Of a stretch of 64,000 nt of DNA, positions 26,750 through 37,478 are shown piece by piece; within the stretch, counting starts at the first letter, position 1, and each line of letters opens with the position of its first letter. Both the position numbers and the translations under genes were made by a program. The notes beneath the pieces are model-generated. The model was not told the origin of the DNA. It ran no database searches and saw only the letters and a program-made list of their open reading frames with translations. Source of the DNA: CAUJIW01 sp963205175 (lineage in GTDB: Bacteria; Pseudomonadota; Alphaproteobacteria; Sphingomonadales; Sphingomonadaceae); the NCBI GenBank assembly GCA_041060555.1, contig JBEUDS010000003.1. One strand, written 5' to 3'.

Positions 26750-27676
26750 TTATGACAGGCTGTCATCCGCTGCCGCGCCGGTGGCCGTGTCCTGGTCGGG
26801 CCGATGTGGCGACCCGCCGTTGTCGGCGGCCGGAGTCTCCTGCGGAACACTGTCCTCGGCGGCTGGCGTCGTGTCCGGCACGTCGTCGTCGAAGATGTCC
26901 TCCTCGTCCGAGACGGCGGGAACCGCGCCATCAGCGATGTCGAAGGCCCGCTTCTGCCGGTAGGCGGAACGCATCAGCACATAGGGGTCGTCGGAACTCT
27001 TGAGCAGCGGATCGATGGTGTCGACGGCGTTCGCGCGGGCATCAAGGACGCGCGTGCCCAGGTGGGCGTAGCCCGCCTGCTTGCCCAGTTCGTTGGTAAT
27101 CACGATGCTCGCCGGATCGCCGATGAATTCGACGACGAAGCCGAGCGCGTCGCGCGGGTTGGACGGGCCGAGGAACGGCAGCACCAGATAGGGGCCCTCG
27201 CCGACGCCCCAGACCGCGAGCGTCTGGCCGAAATCCTCCTCCTGGGCGGGGATGCCCCATTCGCTGGCGCGGTCGGCGAGGCCGGCGAAGCCGATGGTGC
27301 TGTTGATGAGGAAGCGGCCCAGCGACTTCATCATCACGCCCGGTTTGCCCTGCAACAGGGCGTTGGCCATGGTGAAGGGCTCTTGCAGATTGTTGATGGC
27401 GTTGGTGACGCCCCGGCGCATCGGCGTCGGCGCGACGGCACGGTAGCCCTGGGCGATCGGTTTGAGCAGCAGCCGGTCCACCCCCATGTTGAAGTTGTGC
27501 ATGGCGCGGTTGCTGCGCTCGTAGCGATCGACGGTGATGTCGGTGGCGGCGGATGGCGCTGGCGCTGGCGTTGGCGATTCCTGCGCGGCGGCCGGTGTCG
27601 CGGCCAAGGCCAGCGCGAGGGCGACGAGGTGCGGCCTGGGCGACCAGCGTAGGGCACGGGCGGTGGGGACGATCAT
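26750..27676 (-). CDS. mlaA: MlaA/VacJ family protein without lipobox cysteine
   Basis: Outer-membrane partner of the Mla pathway, which removes phospholipids from the outer leaflet. 308 residues. Seen: a signal peptide ending in ATPAAAQES, then the family core: YERSNRAMHNFNMGVDR, NLQEPFTMANALLQGK, RFLINSTIGFAGLADRASEWG, EDFGQTLAVWGVGEGPYLVL and FLGPSNPRDALG. The protein has no Cys, so it cannot be a lipoprotein, unlike E. coli MlaA. The last 50 residues form an acidic Pro/Asp-rich tail. The other Mla genes are not nearby. Confidence 0.9.
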   Translation of the reverse strand: MIVPTARALRWSPRPHLVALALALAATPAAAQESPTPAPAPSAATDITVDRYERSNRAMHNFNMGVDRLLLKPIAQGYRAVAPTPMRRGVTNAINNLQEPFTMANALLQGKPGVMMKSLGRFLINSTIGFAGLADRASEWGIPAQEEDFGQTLAVWGVGEGPYLVLPFLGPSNPRDALGFVVEFIGDPASIVITNELGKQAGYAHLGTRVLDARANAVDTIDPLLKSSDDPYVLMRSAYRQKRAFDIADGAVPAVSDEEDIFDDDVPDTTPAAEDSVPQETPAADNGGSPHRPDQDTATGAAADDSLS

Positions 27677-27756
27677 CCGGGCGGTCCTCAGGGCAATGCG
27701 ATACGGGAGGTGATGAAAAGCTATGCGTCGACAGGTGTCGCCAATTGGTAAAGCCG

Positions 27757-28056
27757 TCAGGCGACGGATTCGCCGGCGCGCAGCCGTTCATGGTGGCGGA
27801 TCACTTCCTCGATGATGAAGCGGAGAAACTTCTCCGAAAACTCGGGGTCGAGATTGGCTTCCTGGGCCAGCCGGCGCAGGCGGGCGATCTGGGCGCCCTC
27901 CCGGCCGGGGTCGGCGGCCGGCAGGCCGGCGCGGGCCTTGTAGGCGCCGACCTTCTGGGTCACCTTGAAGCGTTCGGCGAGCATGAACACCAGCGCCGCG
28001 TCGATGTTGTCGATGCTTTCGCGATAGGCGGCCAGTGTTTCGTCGGTCGTGCTCAT
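27757..28056 (-). CDS. chorismate mutase, AroQ type
   Basis: Converts chorismate to prephenate for Phe and Tyr. 99 residues from an ATG with AGGAAG upstream. Seen: the helical AroQ pattern with YRESIDNIDAALVFMLAERF, KVTQKVGAYKARAGLPAADPGRE, and the C-terminal FLRFIIEEVIRHHERLR; the catalytic Arg, Lys, Asp/Glu and Arg positions are in place. It is a stand-alone domain with no regulatory or dehydratase fusion. Divergent from the polyprenyl synthase gene. Confidence 0.92.
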   Translation of the reverse strand: MSTTDETLAAYRESIDNIDAALVFMLAERFKVTQKVGAYKARAGLPAADPGREGAQIARLRRLAQEANLDPEFSEKFLRFIIEEVIRHHERLRAGESVA

Positions 28057-28206
28057 GCGTCTTCCTGCCGGTTGCGGCAAACAGCCACGCGTGCGGCCTT
28101 GCCTCTTGTTTCTCAATGTCTTTGCGGCGAATCGTTGTTCCGCGCGCGACCAATGCTGGCGCAAAGCCCGCATCGCCGCTAGAGATGTCGCCAAAGGAGT
28201 ATCGGT

Positions 28207-29226
28207 GTGAGCGCGACCATTCAACCCCTGCGTCCCCAAGGGGTGGGACAACCGGGTATCGACCGGCTGATGGCCCTGGTCTCGGCCGACATGGCGTCGG
28301 TCAATCAGGCGATCATTGACCGCATGCAGAGCCCGGTCGCCCTTATCCCGGAGCTGGCGGGTCATCTCATCGCCTCCGGCGGCAAGCGGCTGCGGCCGAT
28401 GCTGACGCTCGCCTGCGCCCGCCTGCTGGGCTACGAGGGCACGCGCCATCATAAGCTGGCGGCCTGCGTCGAGTTCATCCACACCGCCACGCTGCTGCAT
28501 GATGATGTGGTCGACGGTTCCGACCTGCGGCGTGGCCGCAAGACCGCCAACCTGATCTGGGGCAACCAGCCCAGCGTGCTGGTGGGCGACTTCCTGTTTT
28601 CCCGCTCGTTCGAACTGATGGTGGAGGATGGCAGCCTGCGGGTGCTGAAGATCCTCAGCCGGGCCTCGGCCGTCATCGCCCAGGGCGAGGTGGACCAGCT
28701 CACCACCGCCCGCCATGTCGAGACCACCGAGGATCGCTACCTGGAGGTCATTACCGCCAAGACGGCGGTGCTGTTCGCCGCCGCCTGCCAGATCGCCGCT
28801 GTCGTCGCCGAGCGCGACGAGGCCACGGAGACGGCGCTGGAAACCTATGGCCGTTATCTCGGCATTGCCTTCCAGCTGGTGGACGACGCGCTCGACTATG
28901 CCTCGGACGCCGCCACCATGGGCAAATCGGCGGGCGACGATTTCCGCGAGGGCAAGATCACCCTGCCGACCATTCTCGCCTACCAGCGCGGCAGCGAGGA
29001 GGACCGCACCTTCTGGCGCCGGACGCTGGGCCGGCTGAAGCAGGAGGACGGCGATCTGGAACGTGCCATCGCCATGATCACCCAGGTTGGCGCCATCCGC
29101 GATACGCTGGAGCGCGCCCGCCACTATGGCGCCCGCGCCAAGGACGCGCTGGCCGGCTTCCCCGACAATGCCGCCAAGGCGGCGCTGATCGAGACCGTCG
29201 ACTTCGCCATCGCCCGCGCTTTCTGA
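28207..29226 (+). CDS. ispB: all-trans polyprenyl diphosphate synthase (octaprenyl type)
   Basis: Builds the long isoprenoid side chain for ubiquinone. 339 residues, GTG start with AAGGAG upstream. Seen: SGGKRLRPML, the first Asp-rich motif LLHDDVVDGSDLRRG, GDFLFSRSFELM, and the second motif FQLVDDALDYASDA. The chain length of the product (C40 to C50) cannot be read reliably, so the ispB symbol is given by similarity. Confidence 0.92.
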   Translation: MSATIQPLRPQGVGQPGIDRLMALVSADMASVNQAIIDRMQSPVALIPELAGHLIASGGKRLRPMLTLACARLLGYEGTRHHKLAACVEFIHTATLLHDDVVDGSDLRRGRKTANLIWGNQPSVLVGDFLFSRSFELMVEDGSLRVLKILSRASAVIAQGEVDQLTTARHVETTEDRYLEVITAKTAVLFAAACQIAAVVAERDEATETALETYGRYLGIAFQLVDDALDYASDAATMGKSAGDDFREGKITLPTILAYQRGSEEDRTFWRRTLGRLKQEDGDLERAIAMITQVGAIRDTLERARHYGARAKDALAGFPDNAAKAALIETVDFAIARAF

Positions 29227-29323
29227 GTCCCTGGCTCCCCGACTGGGCGTGACGGCTGGACATCAGGCTGCCATTCTGCTGTGTTAACCCTGTTTGAGGG
29301 GTTCAAGCGACAGGAGGGGTGTC

Positions 29324-30343
29324 GTGGCGACAAGGGTTGCGTTGTTCCGCCGGATCATCTGGCCGGCGAGGGGCGGGCTGTTTGCCATCATCGGCTCGGC
29401 GACCGGGTTGTTCGGCGACATGGTGGGGTTCTTCACCGAGTTTTTCAGCCCCACCGTGCTGATGGTGCTGTTCGCCGGCCTGGCGCTGGTGGCGGCGCTG
29501 CTATGCTTCCAGCGGGCGCTGATGGTCGATCCGTCCAATGACGAGGCGGTGTCGGCGGTGGTCGACTGTCAGGTCTGCGACGCCTTCCGTTTCGGTCTGT
29601 TCGCCACCGGCGCCTTCATGCTGCTGATGCTTGTCGGGCAAGGACAGTCGGCGACCGAGATGGTGGGGCGCCGGCTTGGTCTGATCGAGGCTGATGTCAC
29701 TGAAATCCGTGACAATGTGCGCGATCTTCACGAAGGCGCGCAGGCCGCCATGGTGATCCGCAATCCGCGCACGCCGGCGGAGCTGTTCAGCAACGCCTGG
29801 GTCTACACCCACGTCCGTCGCGATACCGACCAGGCCTGGAAAACCCTCGGGAAGCTGTATGACGACGAGGCGCCGCGGATGATGGATGCCGCCGATCTCT
29901 ATGTCACCGTCGGGCGAACCGTGCTCGGCCCGGCGCCGCTGCAGGCGGAGCTGGTGCGGCTCGGCCGGGCCAAGCGCGATGCCACCCTGCTGGTGCTGGC
30001 GGCCCGCAACGCCGCCACCGAGGCGGAAGCCGACAGTCTGCTGGCGGAGGCGCGCGGCCTCGACCCGGCGCTGCCCTTCGCCCACTGGGACCCGCTGGTC
30101 ACCCGGGTGCGGGTGCGGCCGAACCCCGACCCGATGGCGCAGGTACGGATGCTGGAGGCGCGCAAGGCGGCGATCGAGACCTTCATCCGCGAGTATTCGG
30201 CCCACCCGCCCGGTCGCTGGTTCTTCATGCCGCAGTATCAGGGCGACTATCTCACCATGGCCCGCAGCCTGGTCGACAGCCTGACCACCCAGATCGACAC
30301 CTTCCGCAAGATCGCCGCCGGCAATCCGGGGCGGGTGCGCTAG
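29324..30343 (+). CDS. unknown membrane protein with two N-terminal helices
   Basis: 339 residues from a GTG 6 bases after AGGAGG. Seen: two hydrophobic segments (about 35-65, SPTVLMVLFAGLALVAALL, and about 85-105), a short heptad-like stretch at about 120-145 (RRLGLIEADVTEIRDNVRDL), then a soluble helical domain with ELFSNAWVYTHVRRDTDQAWKTL and GRWFFMPQYQGDYLTMARSL. The paired helices with repeated Ala/Glu-rich segments suggest a TPR-like array, but no family is recognised. It is downstream of ispB by 97 bases. Confidence 0.75.
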   Translation: MATRVALFRRIIWPARGGLFAIIGSATGLFGDMVGFFTEFFSPTVLMVLFAGLALVAALLCFQRALMVDPSNDEAVSAVVDCQVCDAFRFGLFATGAFMLLMLVGQGQSATEMVGRRLGLIEADVTEIRDNVRDLHEGAQAAMVIRNPRTPAELFSNAWVYTHVRRDTDQAWKTLGKLYDDEAPRMMDAADLYVTVGRTVLGPAPLQAELVRLGRAKRDATLLVLAARNAATEAEADSLLAEARGLDPALPFAHWDPLVTRVRVRPNPDPMAQVRMLEARKAAIETFIREYSAHPPGRWFFMPQYQGDYLTMARSLVDSLTTQIDTFRKIAAGNPGRVR

Positions 30344-30574
30344 TCGCCGGTCGTCGCCGCCGCGCGCATTTCCGGCGCGGCGGTGGGGGTGGTCGGGCGG
30401 CATCGCCGCTGGCGGCCGTGTGGGCCTGCTGGAGCGCGATGGGGTGTTCTGGCTACCTCCCTACGGAAATCGTCAAAACCCTTCTGTAATAGGCTATAAA
30501 CGCGCCTCTGGGGCATATTGTGTGGCGGGGTGGCGTCGATTGCCAGCGCGCGGCCGATCTGGCATGGCAGCGGC

Positions 30575-33055
30575 GTGACCACGCCCGCCACTTCCGACCC
30601 GACGCCGTTGCCCATCGATGCCGTGCTGCCCGCGCTGACGGCGGCACTCGCGGCGGGCACTCGCGCCGTACTGGTGGCGCCGCCGGGTGCCGGCAAGACG
30701 ACCCGGGTGCCGCTGGTACTGATGCGGGCGGACTGGGCGGCGGCGGGCAAGATTCTGGTGCTGTCGCCGCGCCGGCTGGCGGCGCGCGCGGCGGCCACCC
30801 GGATGGCCGAGATATTGGGCGAAAATGTCGGTGATACCGTTGGTTATCGCGTCCGGCTGGAGTCGCGTGTGAGCGCGCGAACCCGCGTCGAGGTGGTCAC
30901 CGAGGGCGTGTTTACCCGCCTGATCATGGATCAGCCGGAGCTGCCCGGCATCGCCGCCGTGCTGTTCGACGAGTTTCATGAACGTTCGCTCGACGCCGAC
31001 CTCGGGCTGGCGCTGGCGCTGGAGACCCAGGCGGTGCTGCGGCCGGACCTGCGGCTGCTGCCGATGTCGGCGACGCTCGATGGCGCCCGGGTCGCCGCTC
31101 TGCTGGGCGACGCGCCGGTGATCCAGTCGCAGGGTCGCGCCTACCCCATCGACACCCGCTATCTCGGCCGCGACGCCGCCGTGCCCATCGAGGCTCAGGT
31201 GGCGGCGGCGGTGGTGCGCGCCGTCCGCGAGGAGCGCGGCAGCGTGCTGGTGTTCCTGCCCGGCGCCGCCGAGATCGGTCGCACCGCGGACCGGCTGCGC
31301 GAGGCGCGGCTGCCAGCGGAGGTCGAGGTGCATCCGCTGTTCGGCGCCATGGACCCGGCGGCGCAGCGGGCGGCGATCGCGCCGTCGCCGCCGGGGCGGC
31401 GCAAGGTGGTGCTGGCGACCTCGATCGCCGAGACGTCGCTGACCATTGATGGCGTGCGGCTGGTGATCGACTCCGGGCTGGCGCGCAAGCCGCGCTACGA
31501 GCCGGCCACCGGCCTGACCCGGCTGGTCACCGAACGCGCCTCCCAGGCGGCGGTGGAGCAGCGGCGTGGCCGCGCCGGTCGTCTGGAGCCCGGCATCTGC
31601 TGGCGGCTGTGGGAGGAGGGCGAGACCCGGGGCCTGCCGCCGTTCGACCGGCCGGAAATCCTGGAGGCCGATCTGTCGGGTCTGGCGCTCGATCTGGCGC
31701 TGTGGGGCGCGGCGGACGCGCGCACGCTGGCCTGGCTCGATCCGCCGCCGGAAGGCGCCTACGCCGAGGCGCGGGCCCTGCTCGCCGAGCTGGACGCGGT
31801 CGATGCGGCCGGCCACGTCACTGCCCATGGCCGCGCCATCGCCCGGCTGCCGCTGGCGCCCCGGCTGGCGCACATGGTGGTGACGGCCGCCGCGCGCGGG
31901 CAGGGGCGTCTGGCGACGGAAGTCGCGGTGCTGCTCACCGAACAGGGGCTGGGCGGGCGTGACACCGACCTGCGCCATCGGCTGGAGCAATGGCGGCGCG
32001 ATCGCGGCGGGCGGGCCCAGCAGGCCCGGCAGCTGGCGGCCCGCTGGGCGCGGCTGGTGGGTGCCGGCGATCAGCCCGCCGAGGCGGCGGACGCCGGCCC
32101 GGTGCTGGCGTTGGCCTACCCGGACCGGGTGGCGCTGGCGCGCTCCGGTGCGCGGGGCAGCTATGTGCTGGCCAATGGCCGGGCCGCCCAGCTCGATGTC
32201 GGCGATCCGCTGGCCAACGAGAGCTGTCTGGCGGTCGCCGAACTGACTGGCGCTGCCGAGCGCAGCCGCATCCTGCTGGCGGCGCCGCTGGAGGCCGGCG
32301 GCCTGGAGCAGCTGTTCCCCGGTCATGTCGTCGATGCCGTCGACGTGCGCTTCGATCCGGCGTTCGGCGTGCGTGCCCGCGAGGTGCGGCGGCTGGGGCA
32401 ACTGGTGCTGGCGGAACGCCCGTGTCCCAGGCCGCCGGCCGAGGCGATGCGACGGGCCTGGCGGGAAGCACTGGAACGGCGCGGCGTCGGCCTGCTGCCG
32501 TGGAGCGACGGGCAGGCGCGGCTGCGGGCGCGGGTCGGCTATCTGCGCGGCGTCGACGGCGATATCTGGCCCGACCTCAGCGACGCCGGCCTGCTGGCCG
32601 GCTTCGACGACGGGCTGGGGCCGATGCTGGAGAGCAAGACCCGGCTGGCCGATGTCGGCGCCGACGACCTCGCCGGCGTACTCGACCTGCTGCTGCCGTG
32701 GGACATGCGCCGCCAGCTCGACGCCCTGGCGCCGGATCGGCTGGAGACCCCGGCTGGTCCGAGCCACGCCATCGACTATGCCGCCCCGGGCGGGCCGGCG
32801 ATCGAGGTGCGGGTGCAGGAACTCTATGGCCTGAAGGCCCATCCGACGGTGGGCCGGCGGCAGATCCCGCTGACGCTGGTGCTGCTGTCGCCGGCGCACC
32901 GGCCGATCCAGACCACCAAGGACCTGCCGGGCTTCTGGGCCGGTTCGTGGGCGGCGGTGAAGGCGGAGATGAAAGGGCGCTATCCCAGGCATGTCTGGCC
33001 CGACGATCCCGCCGCCGCCCTGCCGACAACGCGCGCCAAGCCGCGCGGCGGCTAG
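30575..33055 (+). CDS. hrpB: ATP-dependent helicase HrpB
   Basis: DEAH-box-type RNA/DNA helicase of uncertain cellular role. 826 residues from the GTG at 30575; a TTG at 30518 would add 19 non-conserved residues, and the start is uncertain. Seen: Walker A VAPPGAGKTTRVPL, VTEGVFTRLI, DEFHERSLDADLGLA (motif II as DEFH), LPMSATLDG (motif III), VVLATSIAETSLTIDGV, and QRRGRAGRLEPGICWRLW (motif VI). The C-terminal HrpB domain is present with PWDMRRQLDALAPDRL and VQELYGLKAHPTVG. 232 bases upstream hold no gene. Confidence 0.94.
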   Translation: MTTPATSDPTPLPIDAVLPALTAALAAGTRAVLVAPPGAGKTTRVPLVLMRADWAAAGKILVLSPRRLAARAAATRMAEILGENVGDTVGYRVRLESRVSARTRVEVVTEGVFTRLIMDQPELPGIAAVLFDEFHERSLDADLGLALALETQAVLRPDLRLLPMSATLDGARVAALLGDAPVIQSQGRAYPIDTRYLGRDAAVPIEAQVAAAVVRAVREERGSVLVFLPGAAEIGRTADRLREARLPAEVEVHPLFGAMDPAAQRAAIAPSPPGRRKVVLATSIAETSLTIDGVRLVIDSGLARKPRYEPATGLTRLVTERASQAAVEQRRGRAGRLEPGICWRLWEEGETRGLPPFDRPEILEADLSGLALDLALWGAADARTLAWLDPPPEGAYAEARALLAELDAVDAAGHVTAHGRAIARLPLAPRLAHMVVTAAARGQGRLATEVAVLLTEQGLGGRDTDLRHRLEQWRRDRGGRAQQARQLAARWARLVGAGDQPAEAADAGPVLALAYPDRVALARSGARGSYVLANGRAAQLDVGDPLANESCLAVAELTGAAERSRILLAAPLEAGGLEQLFPGHVVDAVDVRFDPAFGVRAREVRRLGQLVLAERPCPRPPAEAMRRAWREALERRGVGLLPWSDGQARLRARVGYLRGVDGDIWPDLSDAGLLAGFDDGLGPMLESKTRLADVGADDLAGVLDLLLPWDMRRQLDALAPDRLETPAGPSHAIDYAAPGGPAIEVRVQELYGLKAHPTVGRRQIPLTLVLLSPAHRPIQTTKDLPGFWAGSWAAVKAEMKGRYPRHVWPDDPAAALPTTRAKPRGG

Positions 33056-33183
33056 GGCCCAAGCCGGCGCCGGGCCTTGCCATGCTTGCCTGCCGGCCGG
33101 TGCAGGTCATGGACATTCCGGGGGCCGCCGCTAATGTCGCTCGGCATTCACGGTGATCGAGTGTGGCGGTGAGGAGAACGGTT

Positions 33184-33636
33184 GTGGCGTTGACGGTGGC
33201 GGCGTTCGTGGAGCGCGTGGGGACGGAACTGGGGGTGTCCGACTGGGTGGATGTCAGTCAGCAGCGCATCAACACTTTTGCCGATGTCAGCGAGGATCAC
33301 CAGTACATCCACGTCGACCTGGAGAAGGCCCGCGCGACGCCATTCGGTGGCACCATCGCCCACGGTCTGCTGACGCTGGCGTTCCTGCCGCACTTCAAGA
33401 ACCAGATCGTGCCCGACATCGACGGCGTGACCATGGACATCAACTACGGCTACAACAAGATCCGCTTTCTCAGTCCTGTGAAGTCCGGCCAGCGGGTACG
33501 CGGCCGATTCCTGCTCAAGTCGGCGGACACCAGCCGGGCGGGGCGGTTGACATCGACCTACGAGGTGACGGTGGAGATCGAGGACGAGGACAAGCCGGCG
33601 CTGATCGCCGAGTGGGTGATGATGCAGGTATTTTAA
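33184..33636 (+). CDS. MaoC-like (R)-enoyl-CoA hydratase (first copy)
   Basis: Hot-dog fold hydratase; 150 residues from a GTG with GAGGAGA upstream. Seen: the hydratase signature FADVSEDHQYIHVDLEKA with catalytic Asp and His, TPFGGTIAHGLLTLAFLP, and VKSGQRVRGRFLL. It may interconvert enoyl-CoA and (R)-3-hydroxyacyl-CoA in fatty-acid or PHA metabolism. A close paralogue follows 45 bases later, and both precede a FadB/FadJ-type enzyme. Confidence 0.9.
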   Translation: MALTVAAFVERVGTELGVSDWVDVSQQRINTFADVSEDHQYIHVDLEKARATPFGGTIAHGLLTLAFLPHFKNQIVPDIDGVTMDINYGYNKIRFLSPVKSGQRVRGRFLLKSADTSRAGRLTSTYEVTVEIEDEDKPALIAEWVMMQVF

Positions 33637-33681
33637 GTCTAAAGTATAGCGACTATAGGCTGCGCCTTGGGGAGGGCGACG

Positions 33682-34128
33682 ATGATGACGCTGGACGAAT
33701 ATGAGAAGCTGGTTGGCACGGAAATCGGTGTGTCCAGCTGGATCGCCGTCGATCAGGCGATGATCGATGCCTATGCCGACGTCATCGGCGACCATCAGTT
33801 CATCCATGTCGACCCGGAGAAAGCCCGCGCGACGCCGTTCGGCGGCACCATCGCGCACGGCCTGCTGACGCTGTCGCTGTTGCCGCAAATGGCCTACGAG
33901 GTGCTGCCCGTCGAGGAGGGCGCCCGGATGGGCGTGAACTACGGCTATGACCGGATTCGCTTCATCGCGCCGGTGAAATCAGGCAAGCGGGTGCGCGGCC
34001 GCTTCGTGCTGACGGGGTTTGATCGCCGGCCTGGCCAGGTGGTCAAGACCATGCGGGTGACGGTGGAGATCGAGGGCGAGGACAAGCCGGCGCTGGCGGC
34101 CGACTGGATCGGCATGACCTTTCTTTGA
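33682..34128 (+). CDS. MaoC-like (R)-enoyl-CoA hydratase (second copy)
   Basis: 148 residues with GGAGGG upstream of the ATG. Seen: YADVIGDHQFIHVDPEKARA, TPFGGTIAHGLLTLSLLPQM, and VKSGKRVRGRFVLTGF, nearly the same core as the first copy but clearly diverged in the middle (MGVNYGYDRIRF against MDINYGYNKIRF) and at the ends. The pair arose by tandem duplication; both keep the catalytic Asp and His. A strong terminator follows, so fadB/J-like is likely transcribed separately. Confidence 0.9.
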   Translation: MMTLDEYEKLVGTEIGVSSWIAVDQAMIDAYADVIGDHQFIHVDPEKARATPFGGTIAHGLLTLSLLPQMAYEVLPVEEGARMGVNYGYDRIRFIAPVKSGKRVRGRFVLTGFDRRPGQVVKTMRVTVEIEGEDKPALAADWIGMTFL

Positions 34129-34129
34129 C

Positions 34130-34159
34130 GCCGCCGGTGCGAGCGGCGCCGGCGGCTTT
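34130..34159 (+). terminator. intrinsic terminator after the MaoC pair
   Basis: 11-bp stem GCCGCCGGTGC / GCGCCGGCGGC with one G-T wobble and a 5-base loop, followed by TTTCCTTT. It begins 2 bases after the second MaoC stop and is the most convincing intrinsic terminator in the window. Confidence 0.75.
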
Positions 34160-34188
34160 CCTTTCAGATCGAACTTGGGAGACAATCA

Positions 34189-36282
<2,094 letters not shown>

Positions 36283-36302
36283 TCGAACGGCACGTCATCC
36301 CT

Positions 36303-37331
36303 TCAGGCGGGATCGTCGGTCCCGCCTGGAGGCGGGGGTGGCGCCGGCGGCAACAGCGGCGGTCCGGCCTCGGCGCGCAGGCCGGCCGCCCGCACCGGGT
36401 CGGCCGGGCCGCCGATGCCCTTCTCCAGCATCTCCGCCAGCGCCCGCTTGGCGCGCCGGTCGCCGGTGCGTCCCGGGGTGGGCGTGATGTCGACGGGCAT
36501 CGTCATCGCCGGCGTCTTGCCGACGGCCGGGACATAGATGAAGGTTTTGCTGGGGCCAGGCGGAATGTCGCGCGCCGCTTCCTCCATCAGCTTGCGCGCC
36601 GCCGCGTCGTTGCGCGGCAGCAGCACGCCCTGGCGCAGAAAACTCGCCAGCGCATATTGCGCCCAGGCGGTGCCCCGGCCGGCCTGGCACTGGACGGTCG
36701 CCAGCACGCCGGAGCGGAAGCGGGCGGCGTCGATGGCGACACCGGTCTCGTCGGGGCCGGTGACGCGGCCGCCGGGCCCGAACACGAAGGTGGTGCGTGG
36801 CGCCGGCAGGGTTTCCCCGAAATCCCACGACTGCAGGTCGATCCTGGCCACAGCCAGTCCGTCGGGCGTTACCTGGCCGAGATTGTCGAGCGGAAAGACA
36901 AGCCGCACCGTGCCCACCGGCAGGCCGTCGATGAAAGATGCAAGACGTCGGCCGGGCCAGGCGAACATGGTGCTCTCGATGGCGACCACGGAATCGACCA
37001 GCGCCGTCGCCCGGCCGAGCGCCAGCAGCGCGCCGATGCGCTCGCGATCTCGTCGGGCGGCGGCCTTTGCCACGGCCAACCGCAGCAATATCTGGGCCTT
37101 GGCAGCAAGCATCCGATCGTCTGGTGCCGTTTTCATCGCCGCCAGTGTCTGTTGCAGCACCGCTTCGACATCGGCGCTGGCAGCGGGAAAGCCGCGCGGC
37201 GGGAGGTCGTCCCAGTTGATGGCGACCCGGGCCACCGGCAGCAGCGGGCAGGGTGGTGGCGGCGTTGACGAGCAGGCCGCGAGCAGAAGCAGAACGGGCG
37301 CTAGCCCTAGAATGGCGCGCGATCTTGTCAT
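36303..37331 (-). CDS. lipoprotein with Sel1-like helical repeats
   Basis: 342 residues. Seen: signal peptide with lipobox LLAAC (Cys20), then a region rich in Ala-Arg helices, a beta-like section (TTFVFGPGGRVTG), and two Sel1-like repeats, AWAQYALASFLRQGVLLPRNDAAARKLMEEAA and RAKRALAEMLEKGIGGPADPVRAAGL, and a Pro-rich C-terminus. Product not recognised. It lies opposite to the fadB/J-like and thiolase genes and thus splits a beta-oxidation cluster. Confidence 0.78.
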   Translation of the reverse strand: MTRSRAILGLAPVLLLLAACSSTPPPPCPLLPVARVAINWDDLPPRGFPAASADVEAVLQQTLAAMKTAPDDRMLAAKAQILLRLAVAKAAARRDRERIGALLALGRATALVDSVVAIESTMFAWPGRRLASFIDGLPVGTVRLVFPLDNLGQVTPDGLAVARIDLQSWDFGETLPAPRTTFVFGPGGRVTGPDETGVAIDAARFRSGVLATVQCQAGRGTAWAQYALASFLRQGVLLPRNDAAARKLMEEAARDIPPGPSKTFIYVPAVGKTPAMTMPVDITPTPGRTGDRRAKRALAEMLEKGIGGPADPVRAAGLRAEAGPPLLPPAPPPPPGGTDDPA

Positions 37332-37478
37332 GGCAGTTGTACTATTTCACAGCCCCCTGAATCACCATGAGCCTTGCACAACCGGGCCGGCAAGTGAAGG
37401 GTGGGGGCATGACGACGACCGGTTGAGCCGGCGGGATCGTCGTAATGTCGTCTATTGGATGCCTAGGGGAGATTTCAC

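Noticed and set aside
27757..29124. 455-residue minus-strand reading that ends in chorismate mutase
   Set aside because: Only the last 99 residues are conserved; the rest is antisense to the polyprenyl synthase gene. The start at 28056 has a good Shine-Dalgarno.
30518..30574. TTG start for HrpB giving 19 extra residues
   Set aside because: The added residues are not conserved and the core begins right after the GTG at 30575; the choice remains uncertain because no strong Shine-Dalgarno decides it.
33637..33681. Small inverted repeat TATAG-CGA-CTATA between the two MaoC genes
   Set aside because: Five-base arms in a 45-base gap are expected by chance in AT-rich spacer; no promoter-like pair of elements around it.
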